From a virus, in IMG/VR virus record IMGVR_UViG_3300025889_000406, positions 1 to 35,849 of that record: DNA of 35,849 bases. One strand, written 5' to 3'. Shown here piece after piece: positions 15,917 to 23,036 of this stretch. Each line of letters starts with the position of its first letter. Position 1 is the stretch's first letter. Below the pieces are notes generated by a model. It did no database searches. It worked only from the letters and a program-made list of their open reading frames with translations, and had not been told where the DNA came from. Position numbers and translations under genes: made by a program.

Positions 15917-16188
15917 ATTTCTTCACCTTGTAAGCGTTTTGCAACCAATGTTGCGTACCCAGCAACATCAACCCAGTTATCGTCGTAGTTCTCGTCGCCG
16001 TTAACGATCCTGGCGATCTTGTGGCAAATAAGTTCTAAGGCTTCTTGCTGGTCTGGTCGCAACAGCTTGCCACGTTGTTTGAGGTGCAAAGCAATTGTAA
16101 ATTTAAGGTCTTGAGAGACCTCTGCTTGTTTTGCAAAAACCCCGTATCGGCTGCCACGTTCCTGCAACGTCTTGTCAATATCTGTCAT
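15913..16188 (-). CDS. DUF6378-like phage protein, 91 aa
   Basis: Starts MTDIDKTLQERGSRYGVF and contains DLKFTIALHLKQRGKL, EALELICHKIARI.NGD and DNWVDVAGYATL, a conserved helical phage domain that I recognise as DUF6378-like. Its function is unknown, though these are often found with nucleotide or DNA metabolism genes. SD AGGA lies 9-10 nt upstream. Its start lies 14 nt inside the upstream HTH-type gene, and its stop overlaps the Cys-rich membrane gene, so it is fully coupled within the operon. Confidence 0.75.
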   Translation of the reverse strand: MTDIDKTLQERGSRYGVFAKQAEVSQDLKFTIALHLKQRGKLLRPDQQEALELICHKIARIVNGDENYDDNWVDVAGYATLVAKRLQGEEI

Positions 16189-16522
16189 GTTTTTTCATCC
16201 TGTATTTAATGGGTGTTCCGAGCTGGAATACGCTGTTTACTTGCTTTGCTTTTTTCTGTCTGTAACGTCTTTGATTTTCTGCATTTGACACTGGAGGCAT
16301 GGGCTTGTCTTTTTTATCGCCTAAAGCATAGATAGCTCTTGGATACCGTCTTGCACCTTCAGCGTCATTGGTCCAAGCCGCTATATACACCCTCTTTGGC
16401 TTTGTAACACTTGCCCTCATAAGGCGACAAAGAATTCCGCCGCTCTTGCGTGTTGTTGTTCCAATAGCAGCGCATATTTCTACACTTGTCATTGGCCCAA
16501 ACTCCTCTAGGGCCTTTAACAT
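16175..16522 (-). CDS. Winged-helix-like DNA-binding protein, 115 aa
   Basis: A longer reading from 16552 is possible, but the second ATG is preceded by GAGGTGA at ideal spacing, an almost perfect anti-SD match, so I start at 16522. The start MLKALEEFGPMTSVEICAAI, followed by TTRKSGGILCRLM, looks like a small winged-helix domain (recognition helix around residues 22-35). A positively charged C-terminus (ENQRRYRQKKAKQ) follows. It could be a transcription regulator of phage genes. No cofactor site is visible. It overlaps the downstream gene by 14 nt. Confidence 0.65.
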   Translation of the reverse strand: MLKALEEFGPMTSVEICAAIGTTTRKSGGILCRLMRASVTKPKRVYIAAWTNDAEGARRYPRAIYALGDKKDKPMPPVSNAENQRRYRQKKAKQVNSVFQLGTPIKYRMKKHDRY

Positions 16523-16596
16523 TTCCTCACCTCTCCCCTGCTTTTTTATCATTTCCAGACCCCCCGATGGATCGTAGTTATTGAAATGGCGGGGGC

Positions 16597-16612
16597 GCCG
16601 GGCGAACCCGGC
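16597..16612 (-). other. GCCGGG-loop-CCCGGC hairpin between early genes
   Basis: A perfect 6-bp stem with a 4-nt loop. Transcribed on the minus strand the loop reads TTCG. No T-run follows, so it may be an RNase or stability signal within the early operon rather than a terminator. It lies in the 116-nt gap between the 81-aa gene and the winged-helix gene, the longest gap in this part of the operon. Confidence 0.4.
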
Positions 16613-16638
16613 TTACCTCTACGAGACCCCCAAAAAAC

Positions 16639-16884
16639 TTACAGCAGCTTCTCAATTTTCTTTTCCAGCGTCGCGTTGCGCTGTTCAATCATGTACTTGC
16701 CGACTTGCTCGGCAGTCATTAAGCCCTTGTCAAACTGCTCGCAGGCCCAGAGCACTTCCCAGCCGTCAATTTCGTCGCCGTCCATATCAGCTAATTCCCT
16801 GGCTCTGGCGGCTTCGTAGCTGGCTTCCGTTGCCTCTTGGCGCTTGAAGTAGTTGTTCAGATCGGTGTCATTGGAGCAAAACAT
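16639..16884 (-). CDS. Small acidic phage protein, 81 aa, unknown
   Basis: I chose the ATG at 16884 because GAAGGA lies just upstream, rather than 16932, whose reading would add 16 residues without an SD. The product, MFCSNDTDLNNYFKRQEAT, is helical and acidic (DMDGDEIDGWEVLWACEQF) with a basic C-terminal helix (TLEKKIEKLL). No catalytic motif or family is recognised. It is the first gene downstream of the 167-aa unknown gene and belongs to the early, minus-strand operon. A structural or regulatory helper role is possible but not shown. Confidence 0.6.
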   Translation of the reverse strand: MFCSNDTDLNNYFKRQEATEASYEAARARELADMDGDEIDGWEVLWACEQFDKGLMTAEQVGKYMIEQRNATLEKKIEKLL

Positions 16885-16932
16885 TTGGAGTCCTTCCGGT
16901 CGTTTGGTTGCGATGTGTGAATTGTGCGCCAA

Positions 16933-17436
16933 CTACACCGCATTGTCAATTACTTTATTAAACGGTCTCACAACAATGTCGCTTTCTCTGCCTTTGCCTG
17001 CTAGAAGATCCCGCATCCTAGCTTCTGTTTTGATGTGGCATTGCAACATAGTGCGGGCTGGGATGGTGCGGATAGCCTCTGCGTAGTCCTCAATCACAGC
17101 TCTGATTGCAGCAATTCCTTCGCCATTCAGCCTCAGAACTTTGTGCGTTTTGTATCTTTCTCCCGCCTCTGCCAATGCCTTTACAGCGTCATCTAACAGC
17201 CCGCTTGCATCATTGCAAACGCCCATCTCAACCAGCATTTCCATCATGTTGACTGCATCTGAGCAGACGATCCAGTCGTGAAAAGTTGGTGCCTCTGACT
17301 GTTCAAGCGACCTCAGCCCCTCATACATCCTTAGCAGTTGCCACTGTTGCTTTGCCTTTGGAATCGGCTCCGTTGCACTAGCCATCAGCACGTCCCAGTG
17401 CGTGTAGGTTGAACGATTTTTATTCTTGTTCTTCAT
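16933..17436 (-). CDS. Helical phage protein, 167 aa, unknown
   Basis: I start at MKNKNKNRSTYTHWDVLMAS because it overlaps the VRR-NUC gene by 17 nt, rather than at the upstream ATG at 17502 that would run deep into it. The conserved segment W-D-V-L...EPIPKAKQQWQLLRMYEGL and DWIVCSDAVNMMEMLVEMG is helical. It recurs in small phage proteins close to recombination genes, but I cannot assign a function. It has no transmembrane or nuclease motif. It is soluble, with no Cys cluster, and its C-terminal portion (RPFNKVIDNAV) is basic to neutral. Confidence 0.65.
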   Translation of the reverse strand: MKNKNKNRSTYTHWDVLMASATEPIPKAKQQWQLLRMYEGLRSLEQSEAPTFHDWIVCSDAVNMMEMLVEMGVCNDASGLLDDAVKALAEAGERYKTHKVLRLNGEGIAAIRAVIEDYAEAIRTIPARTMLQCHIKTEARMRDLLAGKGRESDIVVRPFNKVIDNAV

Positions 17437-17773
17437 TGCAGAATTCCAAGATATGTTGTTTTGCAACTTCTGCGCCTTTGCACACCAGCACCAAATACCC
17501 AATGCTGCGCAAGTAAGCTATCCAGTCCGTCTGCTCTGGGCTAACCACTCCACCCTTCTTGCGCTTCATCTCAATCCAGACATTCCATTCGGGAATGAAC
17601 AGATCCGGGACGCCTGCTGACACTCCCTCGGCTTTGAGCCTGGCTGCGGTTGAAATGCTTCTAGCTCCACCGTTTGGGATTGCAATGATTCGCACCCCTT
17701 TGCAATGCTGGCGGAACCACTTCACGAATGCGCGTTGCTCTTCGTGCTCTGTTGGAATCTCATTCTTCACCAT
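17420..17773 (-). CDS. VRR-NUC nuclease (PD-(D/E)XK superfamily)
   Basis: 117 aa, the size of a stand-alone VRR-NUC domain. The conserved core is present: helix-forming EHEEQRAFVKWF, PNGGARS, GVPDLF (Asp57), WIEMKRKKGG (Glu68, Lys70) and the later S-P-E-Q (Gln81) helix. The family acts as a structure-specific nuclease (Holliday-junction or flap type) in phage replication and repair, and in phages it commonly sits beside an SF2 helicase, as here at 18118. Its start overlaps a 55-aa coiled-coil gene by 14 nt, so the two are coupled. Confidence 0.9.
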   Translation of the reverse strand: MVKNEIPTEHEEQRAFVKWFRQHCKGVRIIAIPNGGARSISTAARLKAEGVSAGVPDLFIPEWNVWIEMKRKKGGVVSPEQTDWIAYLRSIGYLVLVCKGAEVAKQHILEFCNEEQE

Positions 17774-17927
17774 TGATTGCTTTCTGTATGCGTTCCATCT
17801 TCATCTGAAGATCAACAAGTTGGTACAGCGCAGACCGATAGCCTTCCCAGGCTTGCTCGGCACGTCGACGTTCTGCCTCTAGCAGCCGAGACATCCGCTC
17901 AAATTGGAGTTTTTCTTTTTTGTTCAT
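17760..17927 (-). CDS. Small coiled-coil protein, 55 aa
   Basis: This short frame is bordered by the stop of the 64-aa gene (TGATG overlap at 17925-17929) and the start of VRR-NUC (overlap 17760-17773). The product, MNKKEKLQFERMSRLLEAE, then RRRAEQAWEGYRSALYQLV, is one long charged helix likely to form a coiled coil. It has no membrane or catalytic segment. Tight coupling with the nuclease suggests a partner or a regulator of the nuclease; that is inference. Confidence 0.7.
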   Translation of the reverse strand: MNKKEKLQFERMSRLLEAERRRAEQAWEGYRSALYQLVDLQMKMERIQKAINGEE

Positions 17928-18121
17928 CAAAATGGAATTTCCTCAATCCATTCTGGGCATTTGTTGAATTCGTGCGTAAACTCGTCTGGCGGCTTCACGT
18001 CAAAAAGGCTGCACCAGCCTGCTTCGTTGTAGTTGTCGCATGTGTGGCAACACCTCGGCACTGGTTCTTTCTTTCTTGCTCGGTATAACACAACAGCTTC
18101 TGGTTCTTGCGGCTTTGTCAT
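17927..18121 (-). CDS. Small Cys-rich (zinc-binding-like) protein, 64 aa
   Basis: The ATG at 18121 overlaps the helicase stop as ATGA and lies 7 nt from AAGGGA, whereas the ATG at 18127 would leave no spacing for the SD. The start is MTKPQEPEAVVLYRARKKE, followed by RCCHTCDNYNEAGWCSLF and a later FNKCPEW: five Cys and one His, arranged like a small zinc-ribbon. Comparable short proteins often stand between helicase and VRR-NUC genes in phages. DNA or protein contact is likely. The function is not established. Confidence 0.65.
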   Translation of the reverse strand: MTKPQEPEAVVLYRARKKEPVPRCCHTCDNYNEAGWCSLFDVKPPDEFTHEFNKCPEWIEEIPF

Positions 18122-19701
18122 TTCCATTCCCTTCGGATGACTCGGTAGAACTTCCCATCCTTTTTGTACTCAATCAATGATGGGGGACGTGAACCCTTCA
18201 TTGAAGCTACTGCCTCATCTAAGCCCTGTGCGTTCTTCTCTACTCCTGCAAGCCTGGCGATCGTTACAAAGTTCTGGGCGGCCTTTTGACCTGCATAGCC
18301 ATCATGCAACACCGGCAGGTATTCAGTCACTGGCGCGTCGCTCAGGCCTCCGTAATAAGTCACAGCAAGCATCTCTTTGCCACTGGTGCGGCTCATGTGC
18401 TTACGCCATGCCCAGCTCGTTACCTCCAGCTCCAGCCCCTGGATGCCCATAATGTCATCCATGTGCAGCACAAGTTCCTTCTTTGCTGGCGGCGGGAACT
18501 CATGCCCACAGGCCGGGCACTTCAATGCAGAGATCGCACACAGCTCGTCGCAGTTGTCGCACACCTTAACCGGCGCTTCACCGTTGCCAGACCCGGCTTT
18601 TTTCGGAGGCTGTACGTTGGTGATGGGGCCATGCGTACTCACCACCCCGGCAAAGTCCAGCACCAGGCAATGATCGGTATGGCTCTTTGGGCGGAGACCA
18701 CGACCTGCCATCTGAACGTAAAGACTTGCCGACATGGTGGGACGTAGCATGGCGATCAGGTCAATGTCTGGATAGTCAAAGCCTGTCGTCAAAACGTTGG
18801 CATTCGTTAAAGCTCTAATCTTTCCAGCTTTGTAGAGCGTCAAAATGCGTTCACGCTCCGCTTTCGGCGTTTCCCCTGTCACGCACTCCGCAACGATTCC
18901 ATAAGCGTTTAGCGTATCGGCAACGGCCTGAGCATGCTTTACCCCTGCACAAAAAAACAGCCATGCTTTGCGGTCTCCAGCCAAACTCAAGACTTCTTTA
19001 ACAGCTGATTTGTTATTAAAGTCTGTGTTAACAGCGGCTTGAAGCTCTGACTCTATGTATTCGCCTCCCCTCTTGTGTACGCCATCAACATTTAATTTTG
19101 ACGTGGTAATTTTGGAACGTAATTTAGACAGGTGACCCTTATGGATCAACTCCTCAATGCTGACCGGCTCAATCAAATCGTCAAACAGCGCGGGTTTGTC
19201 AGTAATGAGGCCATGCCCTAGCCGGTAAGGTGTGGCTGTAAGCCCGACAACCCGCATGGCTGGATTGATGGCCTTCAGTTCTGCCAACAAACTCCGATAA
19301 CCGCCTTCTTCCTTGTGGTTCACGAGATGGCATTCGTCAATCAACACCAAGTCGATATGGCCCAGCTCTTTAGACTTGTTGCGTACTGACTGGATCCCGG
19401 CGAACGTAATAGGCTCGCCAAGTTGCTTCTTACCGATACTTGCGCTATAAATACCCATTGGCGCTCCAGGCCAGTGGAGTCGCATTTTCTCCGCGTTTTG
19501 CTCAATCAGCTCTTTGACGTGAGTGAGCATCAAAACTCGGGTCTCAGGCCACTGCTGCAATGCGTCTTTGCACAGAGCAGCCACAATGTGGCTTTTACCT
19601 GAGCCTGTTGGGAGCACTAAGCAAGGGTTCCCTTCGTGTCCAGCGGCAAACCATTGATACAACTGATCAATAGTGCGTTGTTGGTAGTCGCGTAGCTTCA
19701 T
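18118..19701 (-). CDS. SF2 DNA helicase (DEAD/DECH type) with zinc ribbon
   Basis: 527 aa from the ATG at 19701, which overlaps the methylase stop as ATGA (a 19767 start would intrude into that gene). Motifs are complete: Q-type start MKLRDYQQRTIDQ; Walker A LPTGSGKS (30-37); DECH (122-125); motif III TATP (155-158); motif VI Q-M-A-G-R-G-L-R-P (330-338). A four-Cys zinc ribbon (Cys381, 384, 395, 398) follows. It unwinds DNA using ATP and probably drives branch migration or fork processing together with VRR-NUC. The C-terminal ~120 residues are a family-specific extension. Confidence 0.92.
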   Translation of the reverse strand: MKLRDYQQRTIDQLYQWFAAGHEGNPCLVLPTGSGKSHIVAALCKDALQQWPETRVLMLTHVKELIEQNAEKMRLHWPGAPMGIYSASIGKKQLGEPITFAGIQSVRNKSKELGHIDLVLIDECHLVNHKEEGGYRSLLAELKAINPAMRVVGLTATPYRLGHGLITDKPALFDDLIEPVSIEELIHKGHLSKLRSKITTSKLNVDGVHKRGGEYIESELQAAVNTDFNNKSAVKEVLSLAGDRKAWLFFCAGVKHAQAVADTLNAYGIVAECVTGETPKAERERILTLYKAGKIRALTNANVLTTGFDYPDIDLIAMLRPTMSASLYVQMAGRGLRPKSHTDHCLVLDFAGVVSTHGPITNVQPPKKAGSGNGEAPVKVCDNCDELCAISALKCPACGHEFPPPAKKELVLHMDDIMGIQGLELEVTSWAWRKHMSRTSGKEMLAVTYYGGLSDAPVTEYLPVLHDGYAGQKAAQNFVTIARLAGVEKNAQGLDEAVASMKGSRPPSLIEYKKDGKFYRVIRREWK

Positions 19702-20255
19702 ATGCTCCCCCACTGAGCGGCCATAGCGTCTGCAATCCCTTGATACGTTTTGGAACGTAATTTCCATCTATCAGTCGATGGGGGCATCCGATGAATCCGG
19801 GCCTCTCTGCCTTCAACGATGTCGGTCGGCGTAAGTAGCGGTAGACCTTTCAGCCAAAGGCAAGTTGCTTTTGTTTCTCCGTGTCCGAACTGCCAAGGAT
19901 GGATAATCTGGTCGGGCTTGCGCCAAACAGTTGACATGATGCAGATCGGGTTCTCGATGGCCATACGAGGGATGTCCGCGTTGGCCAACGCCATAAAGAA
20001 ATCAACCGCTGCTTGCTGGCGTCCATCCTTGCGCTTCGCTTCGAAGTGCCGTGCCCCACTCACTGACAGGTGTGTGCATGGCGGGTGAGCGATCATCAGA
20101 TCCCACCCGTTGTTGATGATGTCGAACACGTTTCCTTGGTAGTGCGGCCCGGGCGTGTCAGTTGGTAAAAGGTCGCAACTCATGGCGTCATGCCCTCGTG
20201 CAATGAATGCGTCTCGCACAGCGCCGGAGTATTCACAAGCAATTAGTACTTTCAT
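19698..20255 (-). CDS. Small cytosine-C5 methyltransferase-like protein
   Basis: 185 aa from the ATG at 20255 (ATGA overlap with the upstream stop). MKVLIACEYSGAVRDAF resembles the SAM-binding loop. HPPCTHLS (Pro-Cys at 59-60) matches motif IV with its catalytic Cys, and AIENP (101-103) resembles motif VI ENV. The C-terminal QGIADAMAAQW could be motif X. Real 5mC enzymes are 300 or more aa with a target-recognition domain, and this one lacks it. It may be a DNA modification enzyme of a compact phage type or a degenerate variant. It is coupled with the Cas4-like nuclease and the helicase. Confidence 0.7.
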   Translation of the reverse strand: MKVLIACEYSGAVRDAFIARGHDAMSCDLLPTDTPGPHYQGNVFDIINNGWDLMIAHPPCTHLSVSGARHFEAKRKDGRQQAAVDFFMALANADIPRMAIENPICIMSTVWRKPDQIIHPWQFGHGETKATCLWLKGLPLLTPTDIVEGREARIHRMPPSTDRWKLRSKTYQGIADAMAAQWGSI

Positions 20256-21271
20256 CCAGTCACCCTCGACCCAGGCCATTCGCCTCTTAGCTTCTGGATT
20301 GCCTCATCGGCGCAAGCATCAGCATTGGCCAGCAGCTCTTTGCTTGAATAAACGCCATTTCCCGGTTCCCCATTTGCCAATGCTTTGCCGTTCACTATGT
20401 AGATGGCTTGCCACTCGCTTGCGCTCTCTTTGCGCTCCCACGGCACCAGATCCGGGTGCAGTACATGGCTTTCGCATCCAATGCGTTGTGCATCCAGTGG
20501 AATAGCGTCATCCCACTTTGCGCAGTGCCATGTATCGTCACTGAATGCCGAGGAATGTGCGCAAGTGCGGCAATTAACTTGCTTCGTCGTCTTGCTGCCA
20601 AAGCATTGATCGTGGCCTGCGCAGTACCTGCACTCATACCACGTTGGATCCGCGCTCAAAGGCTCCGGCATGCGGTCTGACAAAGTGATGCGGCGGCCTC
20701 GATCTACCAGCTTCTGAGCTGCTTCCTTGTTTAATTCAATGCGCTCTGTATGCATCCGATCGTCGTCTTTGCAGACTGCCACATACAACGCACGGGTTAA
20801 CCCTGTGCCCAGCATGTAGACCTGCATTTGAGCCCAGTGCATCGGCTTTGCGACCTGTACGCCTTTGGCTTTTAACTCATTGAAGGACTTCAGCGAGTGC
20901 GTCTTGAACTCAGCAACGTGAGGAGTTTTCGTAGCGCCTGGAACGCCCTTCTCAATCCGAGCATCAAGAGAACCGCTAACGTGGCAGCCAAACTCAACCC
21001 GGCTCTGACCTTCGCTGGGAGTCCGAACATCAAGCCCAATAGCACGAAGATCGCTGATAATTTGTTGTTCTTCATTGTGACCTCTACGAAATAGCCGCAG
21101 CATGCGGCCTGAAAATTTCTCAACAACTGCCCAGCGGAAACTTAGCCACAGCCAGCGGTCACACTTGTGACCCAGCATTGAAGCGCCCAAATGCGGCCGG
21201 GGTTGCTCCTGGCGCTCTTCGTGTACTGCGTCAATGAGAGTTGGTATAGAATCAAGGTCTGGTATTTGCAT
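20252..21271 (-). CDS. Cas4/RecB-like PD-(D/E)XK nuclease with four-Cys cluster
   Basis: 339 aa. It contains the signature of iron-sulfur RecB-like nucleases: Cys37 in GHKCDRW, G-S-L-D-A-R-I (Asp103), V-A-E-F-K-T (Glu121-x-Lys123), QMQVYM (148-153) and a later C-x2-C-x5-C (Cys214, 217, 223) in ECRYCAGHDQCF. The Cys37/C-x2-C-x5-C layout is that of Cas4/AddB Fe-S clusters. It probably resects DNA ends for the annealing machinery (DUF669 and Sak4-like) encoded upstream. AGGAGGA precedes the ATG. A second Cys/His-rich region (~234-264, C-R-T-C-A-H...C-A-K-W...C-E-S-H) is an unusual extra element. Confidence 0.85.
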   Translation of the reverse strand: MQIPDLDSIPTLIDAVHEERQEQPRPHLGASMLGHKCDRWLWLSFRWAVVEKFSGRMLRLFRRGHNEEQQIISDLRAIGLDVRTPSEGQSRVEFGCHVSGSLDARIEKGVPGATKTPHVAEFKTHSLKSFNELKAKGVQVAKPMHWAQMQVYMLGTGLTRALYVAVCKDDDRMHTERIELNKEAAQKLVDRGRRITLSDRMPEPLSADPTWYECRYCAGHDQCFGSKTTKQVNCRTCAHSSAFSDDTWHCAKWDDAIPLDAQRIGCESHVLHPDLVPWERKESASEWQAIYIVNGKALANGEPGNGVYSSKELLANADACADEAIQKLRGEWPGSRVTG

Positions 21272-21312
21272 GTTGTCCTCCTGTTTCTGCCCCCCGAAAG
21301 GCAGTTGCCATT

Positions 21313-21337
21313 GCCCCTCTTGCGAGGGGCTTTTTTT
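21313..21337 (+). terminator. Rho-independent terminator facing the plus direction
   Basis: GCCCCTC (21313-21319), loop TTGC and GAGGGGC (21324-21330) form a perfect 7-bp stem followed by seven T (21331-21337). This is a textbook intrinsic terminator, but only for rightward transcription, which is antisense to the operon here. On the operon's mRNA the same hairpin has A-tract before it and no U-run, and could shield the Cas4-like gene's leader. Confidence 0.75.
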
Positions 21338-21339
21338 GC

Positions 21340-21813
21340 TTACTTTTTAGCCCAAGGTGGCGCAGCTTTGGCTGGCGCAGCAGGTGCTGCGGTAGGCAGT
21401 CCAGAAATGGCGCCAATAACAGCCTTAAAGCCCTTCACCTCGTTGCGCTCGCCATAAGTCTCATCGGTCTTCACATCAAGCTTGATGACAAGGTTGCCGC
21501 CAATCAGTTGGTCGGTATCTGTGACACGGGCCAAACCAATCGCCCGCATAAGGTCGCCCAGTTGCTGACGACCGATCTCCTCGGCTTTTGGGTTGGGGTT
21601 CTTGATGTTCAGGTTGCCGAAGATCACACGACCTTGGTGCGTGGGGCCGGTGATGCTGTACTTAACGGCGATGTATTCGCCCGTGCCCGCCTTCGTCTCT
21701 TTGACCTCGGCGCCACTGATCGTTGCGGAATACCACCCAGCAGGCAAGGGGCTGTAGTCTTTTGAAGGCTGGGGCAGGTCGGAAACGTCAAAAGATTGTG
21801 AGAGAAATGCCAT
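21340..21813 (-). CDS. DUF669-like single-strand DNA-binding-type protein
   Basis: 157 aa. The characteristic parts are present: SDLPQPSKDYSPLPAGWYSATI, E-V-K-E-T-K.GTGEYI.V-K-Y-S-I-T-G, N-L-N-I-K-N-P-N-P.A-E-E-I-G-R-Q-Q-L and I-K-L-D-V-K-T-D, ending in a Pro/Ala tail with PPWAKK. I recognise this as DUF669, an OB-like ssDNA-binding phage protein that works with Sak4-type annealing ATPases. SD AAGGAAATAATC precedes the ATG. The neighbours (Cas4-like nuclease downstream, Sak4-like further upstream) fit a recombination module. Confidence 0.85.
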   Translation of the reverse strand: MAFLSQSFDVSDLPQPSKDYSPLPAGWYSATISGAEVKETKAGTGEYIAVKYSITGPTHQGRVIFGNLNIKNPNPKAEEIGRQQLGDLMRAIGLARVTDTDQLIGGNLVIKLDVKTDETYGERNEVKGFKAVIGAISGLPTAAPAAPAKAAPPWAKK

Positions 21814-21815
21814 GA

Positions 21816-22214
21816 TTATTTCCTTGTGATTGCAAAAGATGGCCGTGAGGCCGTAGTTGTGATTGCGTCAAGCAGAGGGGCCGTAATCGATTCGTGCGCA
21901 GACTTCCATGCGCTCATGTTGATCTCTGGCTTCCATCTAAACAAACTTGAGAGGTGTTCGGTGAGCCCGGCTTCCTCTGCTATGGCTTGCAGTTTATCAG
22001 CATTGACTTTTCGGTCAAGGCGACCAGAGACTTTTATTTCATAGAAGCCTGCTTGCTGGGTGGTGGTGCCTTCAAGCTGCTCAGGCAATGCCAGCGCCTC
22101 TACCATCTGATCTTCGATCATTCTGCGCCTGGCAGTGGCTTCTTTTTCCTCTACCTTTGCCGCTTCCCACTGTGCGGCCAAGAATAGAAGGTCTGTTTTT
22201 ATGAAGATTGTCAT
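21816..22214 (-). CDS. Phage helical protein, 132 aa, unknown, in recombination operon
   Basis: I start at MTIFIKTDLLFLAAQ because GGGGAAC precedes it, and the longer frame from 22391 would overlap the 79-aa gene fully. The first half is an amphipathic charged helix (WEAAKVEEKEATARRRMIEDQMVEA); the second has KVSGRLDRKVNADKLQAIAEEAGL, which resembles a phage family usually next to exonuclease and annealing genes (DUF7173-like, from memory). No catalytic motif is visible. It could be a nuclease-partner or inhibitor. Only 2 nt separate it from the DUF669 gene. Confidence 0.65.
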   Translation of the reverse strand: MTIFIKTDLLFLAAQWEAAKVEEKEATARRRMIEDQMVEALALPEQLEGTTTQQAGFYEIKVSGRLDRKVNADKLQAIAEEAGLTEHLSSLFRWKPEINMSAWKSAHESITAPLLDAITTTASRPSFAITRK

Positions 22215-22225
22215 GTGTTCCCCAT

Positions 22226-22465
22226 TTATCTCTGTGCAAAACCCAGGCGGCGCATGCCGAGTTCGATCAGCATCGCGGCATCTTCGAGTGCGTTCTCGCT
22301 GCGACTCATTGACGTTTGCCACTCTCCACCTGTACGTTTTCCAACGATTCCGACGCTGACAATCTGCCCGTCTTTTGCGTCTTGCAGCCACTGTTCAAGC
22401 AACAAAATAACGTCTTCATTGTTTGGGCCCACGGCTTTGATAAACGGTTTTATCTTGTCAGTCAT
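22226..22465 (-). CDS. Small phage protein, 79 aa, unknown
   Basis: The ATG at 22465 overlaps the stop of the upstream gene as ATGA, so translation is coupled. The product has V-I-L-L-L-E-Q-W-L-Q-D-A-K-D and I-V-S-V-G-I-V-G-K-R-T-G-G-E-W-Q, ending in an Ala/Leu-rich helix (LIELGMRRLGFAQR). It is soluble with no Cys or known motif. Comparable short proteins appear in early operons of proteobacterial phages. I cannot assign a function. Confidence 0.65.
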   Translation of the reverse strand: MTDKIKPFIKAVGPNNEDVILLLEQWLQDAKDGQIVSVGIVGKRTGGEWQTSMSRSENALEDAAMLIELGMRRLGFAQR

Positions 22466-22809
22466 GCGTTCTTCTCCTTGAGCTTGGCTTCGATTTCTCT
22501 GGCAAACCGGCGTATCCCATCCTCAGATAGACCCATTCGGCTGCCGTCAGACCAGATTTCTTCATCTGTCAGCCCTTGCCATTCGCGCTGAGGGGGAGCG
22601 GTGTAGAGTAAAGTATGCGGCGGTGCCCAGTTTTTGATTTCGGGCATACGATAAATGTCGCCTTCTCGATCCATCCACGCCACCGGCTCCTGCTCTGGCT
22701 GCTCCAGCGCGGCGCGGAGGGCATCAAGCTCGGCGTAAGTGTCGTAGTAACTGCTGGCGCGGAAAAGGACATCCAGCGCCTGCTGTGCGGCTTCACGTAG
22801 TTTGGTCAT
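22462..22809 (-). CDS. Ead/Ea22-like phage protein, 115 aa
   Basis: I start at the ATG at 22809 (MTKLREAAQQALDVL), which overlaps the upstream stop as ATGA, rather than 22851. The segment EPVAWMDREGDIYR and the later LLYTAPPQREWQGLTDEEIW are the well-known composite end of phage early accessory proteins. The first helix (QQALDVLFRASSYYDTYAELDALRAAL) is similar in composition to other such proteins. They are non-essential in lambdoid phages and their function is unknown. The C-terminal half is a stand-alone module shuffled between phages. Confidence 0.75.
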   Translation of the reverse strand: MTKLREAAQQALDVLFRASSYYDTYAELDALRAALEQPEQEPVAWMDREGDIYRMPEIKNWAPPHTLLYTAPPQREWQGLTDEEIWSDGSRMGLSEDGIRRFAREIEAKLKEKNA

Positions 22810-23036
22810 TTGTCCCCCCTTGCTCGGATAGCTGCTTCTATGCTCCGGCACTTATACCAATCTTGGTCTCCGTCGTAGCAATGCTCTTTGTGCTCGTTTG
22901 CTATTGCTGCGCAAGCTTCGCGTTCTTGTCTCTCTACGATGCGCATGATTTGTTCAATCCGATCAACCACATCTCGCATTTCTCTTTCGACTGAGGCAGT
23001 CCACCCCATGCGCTCAATGATTTCTTCTCGTGTCAT
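22806..23036 (-). CDS. Small helical phage protein, 76 aa, unknown
   Basis: The ATG at 23036 overlaps the upstream stop as ATGA. The product is strongly helical (EEIIERMGWTASVEREM, VVDRIEQIMRIVERQEREAC) and ends in a basic, Cys-containing tail (HCYDGDQDWYKCRSIEAAIRA). The E-R-E-A-C-A-A-I segment recurs in many small phage accessory proteins. Two Cys with a His nearby might bind a metal, but the case is weak. The function is unknown. Confidence 0.65.
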   Translation of the reverse strand: MTREEIIERMGWTASVEREMRDVVDRIEQIMRIVERQEREACAAIANEHKEHCYDGDQDWYKCRSIEAAIRARGDK

